Below, one piece after another: positions 1 to 11,900 of a stretch of 64,000 bases of DNA. Within the stretch, counting starts at the first letter, position 1. Each line of letters starts with the position of its first letter. Source of the stretch: Rana temporaria (taxonomy: Eukaryota; Chordata; Amphibia; Anura; Ranidae); NCBI RefSeq assembly GCF_905171775.1, contig NC_053497.1, forward strand, positions 39,221,781 through 39,285,780, written 5' to 3'. Position numbers and translations under genes: made by a program. The notes under the pieces were generated by a model, which saw only the letters and a list, made by a program, of their open reading frames with translations, did no database searches and had not been told where the DNA came from.

Positions 1-956
1 CACCGCTGGGCAAATTGGGAAGCCACAGACTGCCATTCCTGTGGTGTGGAGGGTAGCTGTGGGGACAAACAAAAAAAGAGATTTAGTACTTTGTAACAAA
101 TACATCCTACAAGCATCCTTGTGACAGTTCACAGTATTAAAATTGCATTAGAAAAATGTGCATGGAGAATTTGGGAAATGAAATATATAGGGCCACTTCA
201 TTAAGAGACTCCACAGCCCTCTGATGGGGACAATAAAAGTTTGAAGGGGGGGGGGGGGGACACAAAAACCAAAAAGTCCTGTTTGAAAAAATGGCAAGGT
301 GGGTTTGTCCCTAGGATAGCATGCTGGACAGGTTAATATTGGGTAAGGGACAAATATGCAGGTAGGCCAAGAATAAAACATGTAAAGCTGATATCAACAT
401 GCATAGGGAGAAAAGGTAACGTTAGTTAAACACACAGCATATCTGGGAAAATAAAAATAAAGTTAGTTGGCCACATTATTAGAGCCAGGAAACTTACCTT
501 AATATACTCCTCATGCATAACTTTGATGATGGCAGCACACGTGTCCGGTATGATGACCCCAAGCGCCTGCGGAGAGATGCCTGTCGAGAACTTGAGGTCC
601 TGCAGGCTCCTCCCAGTCGCCAGGTACCGCAACGTGGCAATAAGCCTCTGCTCGGCCGTGATGGCTTGGCGCATCACAGTGTCCTGCCTCGTGATATAGG
701 GGGACAGAAGATCCAGCAGACGGTTGAATACGGGGTCCGTCATGCGGAGAAAATTCCTAAAGTCATTAGGATTATTCTCCTGGAGTTCCCTAAGCAGAGG
801 CATATGTGAGAACTGGTCACGCTGGCGCAACCAATTCTTGGTCCAGAAACGCCTCCGCCCCCTGTTTCTGGCCAAAGTACTGGACAAATGAACATATCCA
901 GCAGCCATCCCAAAAACAGCACCAACTCGCGAAAATTGACGCTGCTGCTCCATCAT
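1..956 (-). CDS. Harbinger transposase, exon 1 (956-498) and start of exon 2 (56-1), partial
   Basis: Transposase of the PIF/Harbinger (DDE) superfamily, which excises and inserts the element in the nucleus. Exon 1 is 459 bp (153 codons) from the ATG at 956 to a GTAAGT donor after 498. It is the N-terminal helix-turn-helix-like part (FLRMTDPVFNRLLDLLSPYI, then TAEQRLIATLRYLATG). The intron runs 497-57 and ends in a CCCACAG acceptor; exon 2 starts at 56 with LPSTPQEW and runs off the window. The predicted 153 residues differ from the copy starting at 47846 at about five positions (F/Y, L/Y, L/I, R/S, M/L), so the two copies are recent relatives. No break is visible in the part present. The catalytic residues would be in the missing exon 2. 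Confidence 0.88.
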
Positions 957-1277
957 GGCTTCAAACCGGCCGGCTGGTCAGTCAAGAACACACTGAAACA
1001 GAAAGCACTCGCAAATCCAGCACTACCTGCGACAAACGCGTGACAAACAGATACGAGCGCACAGGATGCAACTGCTAAAGCAGAAACAACCTGCTTGCCT
1101 ATAGCCGAATGACAACTACGTTACCGCAAGCACACGCACTGAACCCGTGAATACACGCTGTCAAAGCCTGGAGACCGAGAAGCGCGAATCAGCTCTAACC
1201 AAACCTTCACTAACACGAGCAAACACGTAACTAGCAAAAGAGGAACAGAGGGCGGCGCCATTAACTTTGGTCTTCCC

Positions 1278-1284
1278 CTTTATA
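1278..1284 (-). promoter_or_regulatory. TATA-like box of Harbinger copy A
   Basis: TATAAAG on the minus strand, about 320 bp upstream of the transposase ATG and inside the 5' terminal region. It is conserved in the same place in the other copy (47518-47524). A core-promoter role is inferred from sequence and position only. Confidence 0.4.
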
Positions 1285-1448
1285 GTGACGTCGTACGTAG
1301 TTTACGTGCACGCGTTCCGGTACGACGGGAATTTGGTCCGCTGGTGTGTACACGCCAGCGGAACAAAACACAAATCAGCCTTGTACGCCGGAAACTGTCG
1401 GGCAGACAGTTTCCAGCGCACAGATCCGGTCGTGAGTACAAGGCCTTA

Positions 1449-2749
1449 GAGGCAACGTACTATAAAAAAAAACTTCCCACCCTCCCACCCTGTGGACAAT
1501 AGACTTGTAGGTGGTTGTAATGGCATGGCGATTGGGGTCTTTGGAGGCGTCCACATTTTTTGTGCAACATCAGAGTAAGGACCCTTGTATGGTATGGCGT
1601 CCTCGGTGTAATCTCAGTTAACAGTGGGTTTACCGGGAAATTGTGGAAATGAAGGTGTCTGCAGAAACTTGGGATTGTCCTCGACATGGTGTACTTCAGC
1701 TGAGGACCTTTAAGTGGTTCTGCAGACACAAATTTGTGATTGGTTCATTAGTGCTTCCAAGGACCTTTAAGTGGTTCTGAGGACCTTTAAGTGGTTCCGC
1801 AGACACAAATTTGTAGTTGGTTAAGTAGTGCTTCCAAAGATCGGCAACCTTGGTCATTATCGTTGTTATATTTCTGTTCAAAGAAATGTTTATATGTTGT
1901 GTATTGTTAATAAATGGCCGCTACGGCTAATTTTAACTCCAAAAGTGTGTCGTCTTATTATTTAGTTATAAGGGGCAGGTGGGTTTCACAGGGTCATAGT
2001 GGTCTAATGAGGCAGGTAATTTATGATATTTGGTATGCCTTAGTCATGTATTTTCCTGCATGACAACAGATACGTGCTCCTAACAACAGCAATGCATAGC
2101 TTGCCATTGGCCAAAACAAAAAATGCATATAAAAAAACACACATAAAAAACATGCCACAAAAAAAAATGCAGCAAAAACACAGCAACCGCACAAGCATAG
2201 ATGTGAGCCTTAAGCCGGCCATAGATGGATCGAATTTCGTCCAGACATTTATTGACTTCCATACTGTTGGATTTTTTGAATGTGATTACTGCAGGCGGAT
2301 ATAGCCACCAGCAGTAGTCGTCATGCTGTGCTGGCCAGGAAGGCTTGCCGCTGGCAGAACACAATAGCTCTGTGGGAGCAATTCCTCCACCAACACTGAC
2401 TGTGTTGATGGGGGAATCAAGCGATTTTCTTTTCTGCAAACCCAAGGTTGCAGGAAAGAAAATCACATCATCTATGGCTTGCTTTCGGCAGGAAGTCAGC
2501 AACCTTGCTGAATACTATATCTGTAGATCTTTAATTAGTTAAAAGATCAACAGATCCCATCAACGTATTTAAAAAATTCTATTTCCATGCACAGTTTGTC
2601 TGCCATCTGAAAATATTCTATAGGTTATCTGCTAAAAGTATTTTTACTACCTAAAATATTACTAGTTCCAATTTTTCTCTAGACCCAACATAAAAGACAA
2701 ATGTTTCCCGATCATTCCATCACCAGTTTCAGTCAATTCCTAGACTCAC
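1449..2749. other. Intronic or intergenic DNA with a short tandem duplication
   Basis: No coding exon was recognised. At about 1695-1830 a unit beginning AGGACCTTTAAGTGGTTC is repeated three times, twice followed by GCAGACACAAATTTGT. A TTAATAAATGGCCGCTACGG stretch near 1907-1926 contains AATAAA and looks like the 3' end of some retroposed or repeat transcript; the family was not identified. CYP2 exons 6-9 expected downstream of exon 5 were not found here. Confidence 0.4.
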
Positions 2750-2926
2750 CTCTTCCATCTTTATGAGGAAACAGTCTATGAAGTCCTGTGGATTGTTCTC
2801 ATCCAGAACCTCTCGGTGGGACTTCACTGTCTCCCTTATAAATGCCCTCAGCTTTTCAAAATTCATAAACATTTTCTGATGGGGTCCAGGAAGTTTGCTG
2901 GCCAATTTTGGGAACATGCCCACAAT
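2750..2926 (-). CDS. CYP2 gene 1, exon 5
   Basis: 177 bp, the standard CYP2 exon 5 length. The acceptor TTTTAG ends just above 2926 and a GTGAGT donor lies at 2749-2744. The peptide reads IVGMFPKLASKLPGPHQKMF and on to NPQDFIDCFLIKMEE, matching the F-G region and the conserved P(Q/R)DFIDCFL(I/L)KM stretch of CYP2 proteins. No frameshift or stop. Confidence 0.93.
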
Positions 2927-5900
2927 CTAAAACAAAAATGTGGTTTTAATTTAGAATGTTAATAAATCCACCTGCTCTGAATTATTTTAACAAGATAAAT
3001 AAAATCACAATGTTGGCACTTTCTCTGTAGGGTGTCATGTCATTGGATACATTGGATTGGATGATTTATTAGATTCTATTGAGGAAGGTTGATAGATTTT
3101 TGGCCAGTTTTAGGACAAGTGTTTGGTATGAATCCAAGATATCACCAGCACACCATGTTTAAGTAAACAGACAGGATATTTTAATGTCACCAACTGAAAT
3201 CTGTGATGATTCAAGGCCACTAAAAACCTCTTTCTCAGGCTTGATTCACACGTTCTTTGCAAATTTTCCCTCGGTTTTCACTGTGAATTTCCAAAGCAGC
3301 TATTCAGTGGTTTAGCTACAATTTAAATGTGGTTCAGATGCAAATTTTTGGAGTTGGTGGCCACCAGTGTCTTTATCATTAGCTAGTTGTTAAGCAGCGG
3401 GCTGGGAAGCCGGTCTCCACGTTCTTAACAACGGATGACTCATTAGCTGTCAGCTGGGTTCCCCACTGACAGTTGAATGTGGTGCATGATTACTTATGCG
3501 CTGCTATATAAGATAGAAAATAAAATTGTGCAATCAAAGGAACCGCTGCACCACTGTCAATGGTAAACCACCTACCACTCAAAGTGATTATATAGAAAAA
3601 ATAATGGTGCGCTGTTCAAAAAATTTAAACGTGAATACACAAATACTGTAGATACCGTGTACTGTTCCGTATAACACTGTGCTCAGTGATACCATACACA
3701 TTATACAGTGAGATGTTAGTGATAATAAACATTCAAAGGAAAATAAATAAATAATTTATAAATATAAAAAATTATTTATTTACTTTTGGATGTTTATTAT
3801 CACATCTAACTGTATAATACGTATGGTATCACTGAGCACAGTGTTATATGGACCAGTATCTATTTGTGTATTCATGTTTTTATTTGTGCACCAGTCATTT
3901 GTCTATGTAAAAAAAACATTGCCACAAAAAAAGTGAAAAAAATTGTATGGATTTTGAGGGGAACCCCTACGCCAATTTTTTTAAAAAGAAAGGTGTTGGG
4001 TCCCCCCTAAAATCCATACCAGTCTCTTTTCCGAGCATGCAGCCAGCAGGCCAGGAAAGGGGGGGTGATTAAACCCCCCCAACCATACCAGGCCACATGA
4101 CCTCAACATCGGGAGACACTTTGGGGCAGGGGGTTCCTGCCCCTCCACCCCAAAGCACCTTGTCCCCCTGTTGTGTTGTTGGGGACAAGGGCCTCTTCCC
4201 CACAACCCTGGCCGGTGGTTGTGGGGGTCTGCGGGTAGGTGGCTTATCGGAATATGGAAGCCCCCTTTAAAAAGTGGGCCCCCAGATCCCGCTTTCTCCA
4301 TGACAATGGATCTACACCAGGGGGGGGGGGCATTTTATTTTTTACATTTTTGAATAAAGGACTTGTCAAAAACTTGTGTTCTGTCTTTACTTACTTTTTA
4401 CACTTTTTTGGTGAATGGGTAGAGGTATTTTGTACCCCATACTCATTTACATAGGGGGGCAGGATCTGGGGGCCCTTTGTTAAAGAGGGCTTCCAGATTC
4501 CAATAAGCCCCCTGCCTGCAGACCCCCACAACCACCGCCCAAGGGTGTGGGGAAGAGGCCCTTGTCCCTATCAACATGGGACAAGGTGCTTGGGTGTGTG
4601 TGGGGGGAAAGCTCTTTTTTTCCATTTATAAATGATGTCTATGGAGTGTTAATGTACAGTCACTTCTAACACTGGTTTCATCTCAAAAAATCAAGCACAC
4701 CCAGTTGCTAGTTCTTCCAACCATGGTCACCCTGCAGTTTCTGCTGCTACCCATAGATGCGAAGATGGATTCTAAACCAAAATAATATGGATCAGGTGAC
4801 AATTACTTTACTTTTCTCAGTAGACTTTAGACATTAAAACAAGTATCATGGGTTTATAAAATGCACTTCAATGGAAAACACATTGCAGATGTCCAAGATT
4901 GTCCTCCTGCTTTGCCTCTATATATTCACCTGACCAGATCTGGAGTTTATACCACTGAAGACCTCTCTGATATATTCCAGAAGGGTCATAAACTTCTTGT
5001 CCTCATAGTCATATCTCTTTCCGAACACAACAGAGCAGATGACATTGGAGACAGCTAATCCCAGCAGATATGTTGGGTCAAATGGAGCGTCTGTTGTGAA
5101 AGAGAAAAAGCTAGTCATTCTTTAAAGGGATATACCGCCATATAAACTTGAGTTGAAGAAGATGAAAGCAAGTGCGCAAAACTTTACAAAATTCCTGAGT
5201 ACTCAGCTTTACCAGGCAGCAAGAGGACCCATCTTTGTTTTTAGTTTAAATCTAGTAACAAGGCAAATCTGGATCATATGCAGAAAGACGTCAACTCATA
5301 CAACATTCACAGAATGTATTTAACTACTTCAATACTGGGCACTTTCACCCCTTTCCTGCCCAGGCCAGTTTTCAGTGTTGTCATACATTGAATGACAATT
5401 GCGCGGTCATGCAACACTGTACCTGTATGAATTTTTTATCATTTTTTTCACACAAATAGAACTTTCTTTTGGTGGTATTTAATCACTACTGGGTTTTTAT
5501 ATTTTGCTAAATAAACAAAAAAAGCCTGAAAATTTAGAAAAATAAAACGCATTTTCTTTGTTTTTGTTATAAAATTTTGCAAATAAATAATCATTCTTCA
5601 TGAATTTAGGTCAAAATGCATACTGCTACATTTCTTTGGTGAAAATAATCCAAATCAATGTTTATTATTTAGCCTGTAGGAAAGTTAGAGAGTATGGTAT
5701 ATACTGCATCTGAAAGTCAATCAATCCTGATGCACTGATGGCCTGTCTCATTTCTTGAGGCCCAAAATGTCAGGAGAGTAAAACATATTCCCCAAATGAC
5801 CATTTTTTTTTAATTAGACAGCCCAAGGTTATTAGTAAGAAGCATGGCAAGTTTTTTAAAAGTTGTTAATTTTTGTCACACTTTTTTGGAAAAATTTTAT

Positions 5901-8900
5901 TTGTATTTTTTCACATAATTTTTCATGCTGTCACAAGTGCAGTCCAGAGTTATCATATACCCATAATGGAGGTGATAAGGAACGCTGACTGACATGTAAA
6001 AAAATATATATCATTTTTTATTATTACTTTTTTTTTTACATACTGTGATTGCTAACAGTGAATAGCACTGTTATGAACAAACACATTTTTCTGAAATAAA
6101 TCAATTAGTTCAATGTTTACTATTGTGATTAGCTGTAATTGGTACAGATGGGCTGTGATTGGCCTTGTCTGTATCACGTGACCAACCACAGAGATCGACA
6201 CAAAGTACCCAATAAATGGCATGAATGGAAGTCTTTCAATGTGTACAATTGTCATGTGATCTGCTGTGATTGGTCACCCCAATCACATGGTGTGACGGAT
6301 CTCGGATACCCCAGGTGGGCACATCCGCCAGACCTGTGTCTCCTGTCCTCCAAATGCACCTGCAGCCTGAAGATTCGCCATAACCAGCCCTTAACCCCTC
6401 AATCATGAGACAATCCACACAGGTGTTGAGGGTTAAACATGCAGAGCATAAACTGTTTATTAAATACAAAACATACACTTTTACATATGGTTAGGGACAC
6501 TCCCCTTAGCCTTGTCATAGAGGGGAGGGGGTAGGGGACAAGAAAGAACCAATGGGAACAGAACACTTGTACATTGAAACAGACTACAGTTAAACATAAT
6601 GAGATTATGGTAAGCAGGCAGCCTCTCAATACACATCCCCCGCGGAGAGGTGTCTCCAGTCCAGACCATTGTCTATGTGCCATGAACCAACACAATTAGA
6701 CACAGGAACAAGAGGGGGGGGGGGGATGGGGTAGAAGGGATGTACGGTAGCATTACATTACATTATCTCAAAGCCAGCTTGTCTCCAGTCTCTTCTGGGC
6801 CATAATCTGTGGGTAACAGTCTAGCCCACAGTCTCTTCCAAAACACACAGTGATAGTGGGTTCTGTCACACATGGTACCTGTAGCTGGCAGCATTGGGTG
6901 ACATATATCTGCGGCCTGTTTTGGGGAGGATGTCATTTTACTATAGGCTGGGTGGGAAGCAGTTAAAAGAACTGATAATCTTCCAAATGATCAAATAGAG
7001 AGTAAAAATCAGACAAAAAAATACTGCTTTCAAATCGATCATACGATAATCTGATCATTGGTACACAGCTTTTGGGAGCTGATCACGAGAGGTTATGCAA
7101 AATTATCCAGCATGAAAATCTTATCTTAAATCCCCCGGCGGAATTCAAATTCCGCGGCTAGGGGGAGTGTAGTATTTAAATCAGGTGCGTCCCCACGCCG
7201 ATTTAACTGCGCATGCGCCGTCCGCGAATTTTCCCGGCGTGCATTGCTCCCAATGACGTCGCTAGGACGTCATTGGTTTCGGCGTGAGCGTAACTTGCGT
7301 CCAGCGCTTTTGTGAATCGACGTACGCAAACGACATAACATTTCAAAATTTGACGCGGGAACGACGGCCATACTTAACATTGGCTGCGCCTCATAGAAGC
7401 AGGAGTAACTATACGCCGAAAAAAGATGAACGCAAACGACGTAACAAAAAAGCGCCGGGCGGTCGTTCGTTTCGGAATCGGCGTATCTCCTCATTTGCAT
7501 AATCGTTGCGTAAATAAACCGAAACGCCACCTAGCGGCCGGCCTGGAATTGCAGCCTAAGATCCGACGGTGTAACACAGTTACTATGAATCAGTCGCATA
7601 GATACGACCGACGAAACTCAGAGAAACGACTGTGTATCAGGAGATACACCGTCGTATCTCTTTGTGAATCTGGAACTTTGTTTTTATTCAAATCTACAAT
7701 ATAAAATGCCTGACACTTGGTGGAGATGGAAAGAAGCAGCAATTCTTTGGGGCAGGGTTTAAAGGAAACTGTAGATGCGGAATTAAGTATTTTTGAACAG
7801 TATGTATTTATATGAACCATTATTGATTTCTGCATTTGCAATATAGAGATTGAGAATTGAAATCTTCCCCAACCCTGAGGAAGGAGATAAAACAGACTCT
7901 GAAACGTGTTGGTTGAAGGATATCTCTTCTGTATTGTCAATCATTTTACAGTTGGTGCACTCTTAAGCCATGAATAAGCACTGATTTTGTGCGAAACTTC
8001 GGCTGTCCCCTGTTTCTGTTGCTGTGATCTGGTAATGCTTTTGCTGTTCATTTAATAAAAGACAACCTGTACGGTTTTTGGAGTGCGGCCATCCATCCTT
8101 CATTCAACCTTTATATTGGTGCACTCTTAGTTACTTATTGCTATATACTATTTTTAATAATGTGTTATTAATAAATTATTTTTCTACTCTACTTCACGAT
8201 TGTTATATGAGTTTAAGTGCCCCTAATGTCCAATTCCAAGGGGAAATGTGTTTCTTGTTTCTAGTTTAGGATGCAGCACTATATGAAGTAATCACTGATA
8301 CCCCCCATAATGCACTAAACTGTACTGCATTAAACGGAAGAAAACGCACTGAAATATACAGCATTAAATTTGCAGTAACACACTGAACTGTACTACGTTA
8401 AACAGAAGATAATGCACTGAAATATAAGGCGTTAAACTTGCAGTAAGGCACTGAACTGTACAGTGTTAAACTTGCAGTAACACACTAAAATATACTGCGT
8501 TAAGTGTGCACTAACGCACTCAAATATATACAGCGTTAAACTTGCAGTAAGGCACTGAACTGTACAGTGTTAAACTTGCAGTAACACACTAAAATATACT
8601 GCGTTAAGCATGCACTAACGCACTCAAATATATACAGCTATAAACTTGCAGTAATGCACTGAAATATACAGTGTTAAACTCACAGTAACAAAATAAAATA
8701 CACTGTGTTAAACAGTCACACTGACTGAAATATCCCTACATTCACACTAATGTAAAGATGAATGGTCGCATGACAGTGTCCAATCATGGCTCCGATAGTG
8801 CTCTGTGCCCTGTTAGAGCAAAAACTTTCATTGCTTTAGCCAATCAGGGCTTTCAATGCATTGTGTGGTGGCGCTATGCATTGTGGTCATTCAGCAGGCC

Positions 8901-11900
8901 AAACAAACTGTCAAACGCCCTGATAATTTAGTTGTTCAGTGAACAGGCAAACAGCCAATGTTCGCCCAAACTCATGCTCGGGCCGAACCATTCGCCCATC
9001 CCTAGTCAGAAGCAATATTGCAAATGAGCTTCAGCATAGCTCCCAACTGTCCCTGATTTCGAGGGACTGTCACAAATTTGGAGCAATGTCCCTCTGTCCC
9101 TCATTCCTCCTCATTTGTCCCTCATTTTTATCTGATCTATGTAGATTTATATAAAATGCACTTTTATCTATCAAAAAGTGTTTCCCAGTGCTAAACCTTT
9201 CATCTGATTTCTAAATTGCTGCATTTGTAAATTCAAAAAGCCAATATAAAGGAATAGTAGTGGTAAAAAAAGCACTTGTGGGTTTAACCAATCTTGTTTT
9301 TTTTGTACAATTCTCCTTTAAGGGGGCGTGGCAAGGGTGTGTGCCTAATACCTGCATACTTTTCCTGATAGGTGTCGCTCATTCCCATCTCAAAAAGTTG
9401 GGAGGTATAGGTTCAGGAACATACATACACTGCATAATAATGACAGCTGGACAAACATAAACATGGACTCTTCACCAGTCATGCCTCTGTGAATCAATCA
9501 CTGCATGGCATAGTCTCTATAAGACTCTTTTACAACAGAAAGCAAGCTGAGAATCACCACTTCAGTAAAATAGCGGAGAATGGCTACTTGTGATTATCCT
9601 CATAAACAGCATCCCTCACAGTGAAGTCCAGGGAGCTCTGGCAGCACAGGTGAACAGTTGGAGGGATCCAAGACCAAAGAGCGATGGCCCCACTGTAACT
9701 GGAGTACTCTGGTAAAAATCAGGAACGGGTCTCCTCGAGATGCTGGGTGTTATTAAGTTCTGACCTAGCCTACTCACACACCAGTTCTGACTGTGGAAGG
9801 CCTCTCACCTGGCTGCAGATCATTTACCCAGCTACCTCTGTCTCATCAGATGTGGCCTTTCTGAGCTGCAGAGGGATGAAGGGTGAGGAATTGATACCTA
9901 CTTGGCATGTCCAGGAAGCCAGTGAGTTGTGGGAAATGGGCAATGTATGTCTTAAGGTACAAAGAAAGGAAAGGAAACCAATTGATTTCCTTTTTTTTCT
10001 ACCATGCATCTGAAGAATGACAGCTGGGAATAATTTCAAATTGACATAATTTCTGCCACCTACCTTTCTCTTTCATGAATTGCTCTCTCAGGTTTTGAGC
10101 TTCTTCCTGAATCCTTTCCTCAATACTTCTTTTCCCCATTCCAAAATTTCTCAAGGTCATCAAAGCAAAGCGTCTCATCGTCTTCCATCTTTCTCCATTA
10201 ACCATGACAATCCCTAGAACAATGCAGGAGAGTGTTGTCTACACATTGCACTGGACAAAAATTGATGAAATCTGGCTGAGTGAATTTTATAGATGCAGCT
10301 CCTGAGACTAGACAAGTGGCCCCTTTTTAAAATATATTAATTAGAACATATTAATGGTGCCCAGATTCTGGATTTACAGGTAGATTGAATATTTGTGGTT
10401 ATTTATTACAACCCAATCACCCTTTTATTTCCCGCAGCTTAAAAAAATGCAGCTAACCAAAGTGGATGGGGTTGATTTACTAAAGACAAACAGACTTTGC
10501 ATCTTGCAAAGTGCAGTTGCTCCTAAGATTAGTAAATGAGCAGAAGTTCTGCTGACTTCCATCATGTGCAAGCAAAAATGCATATTTTTTTTAATTTTCC
10601 TTGCATGTGATTGGGTAATTTTTGCAAAGTGAAGCTTTACCTCATTTACTAAGCTCTGGAGCAACTGCACTTGCAAAGTGCATAGTCTATATGCCTTTAG
10701 TAAACCCCTATATGTCCCACTGCTCGAAGAAGCTGCAAGTTTTGGTTCTCACTAGAACATGCGAACAAACCAAAAATGTATACAAACACCGTTAAAGTCT
10801 ATGGGATATTAACGGGTGCAGGAAGGGCCCTGCTGTTAAATATTATTTAAAAAAATGTAATAATATGACTCAGTCAACAGGTGTCGAAAAATTGGACCTT
10901 GGGTGTTGGTGGTGCCAGAACACTGTAACCATGGGTGTCCGCAGGTAGGGGTAAGGGGGGGGACAAGTGACCCCCCTGGAATCAGCAAGGGGCCGCATCT
11001 GTAGCTGTGCTGGCTCTCTGTGTTGAGATCTGTGTCATTGAGCTTACAGAGTTCTTTACTGCCACTTCTGGCTGCTTCCTGTATGTGTACCCCTTGTGTT
11101 TGCTTTGCTGCCTGTTGTATTTTCACAGGGACATGTGGAAACAGGACTTGGGAGAAGAAAGATCACCTTACAAATGGGGGCTGTGAGTTAAGGGAGGAGG
11201 CTGTTTGTGTAGGGGGGGGGGTAGATCGGTGTGTTTACAGATGTGTGTGGGGGGGCCTGACATATTAACAGATGAGGGGGCAGCTGAGTGCATACAGGTA
11301 TGATCAGTGAAGATGGATGCCAGATATAGGAAAGATCATATCATCTGTCCTGTCCTGTATACAGCTATATGCACCCAACTTCCTTCCTGCATTCCTCCAT
11401 CATCACTGACTGCAGATATACATCACCTGTCCTGTGTATATATAGCTGTATACAGAATAGATGATAGATGATGTATATCTGCAGTCAGTGATGATGGAGG
11501 AAGGTCTCTATATACAGGTAGCTGTATATACCCACCTTCCTTCCTGTATATACAGATCTTCCTCCATCATCACTGACTGCAGATATACATAATCTATCCT
11601 GTATACAGCTATATACACCCCCTTCCTTCCTGTATATATTAATACCACCCACCCCCTACAGGCCACATTTGATGGGCACACTGAGGCTGCAATTGATGGG
11701 CACAGTGAGGCTGCATATGATGATATGATGTTACTCTTGTTGGGGCGCAGGATAGGGCCCTGCTGTTAAATATTATTTCAAAAATTACAGGGGCAAAAAA
11801 ATTGGGTCTTGGGTGTTGGTGGTGCCCTAAACCAAAAATATTGTTGGAAGCTAGCATCATCAAGATTCAGGAGGAAAAGGATAGGCAGCATAGGCAGCCA

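Larger units (their letters stand above)
1..1445 (-). mobile_element. PIF/Harbinger DNA transposon copy A, cut by window edge
   Basis: This is the 5' half of a Harbinger element read on the minus strand. Its outer end (plus-strand ...GTGAGTACAAGGCC, ending at 1445) is followed by TTA at 1446-1448, the usual Harbinger target trinucleotide. The terminus, 5' leader, transposase exon 1, intron and start of exon 2 match the copy at 47357-49492 closely, in opposite orientation. The remainder lies left of the window. It sits on the 3' side of exon 5 of the first CYP2 gene, presumably in intron 5. Confidence 0.85.

Noticed and set aside
2080..2502. 140-codon minus-strand open frame between Harbinger copy A and CYP2 exon 5
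   Set aside because: Checked as a possible CYP2 exon 6; it lacks the expected I-helix motif and the 142-bp splice-bounded length.
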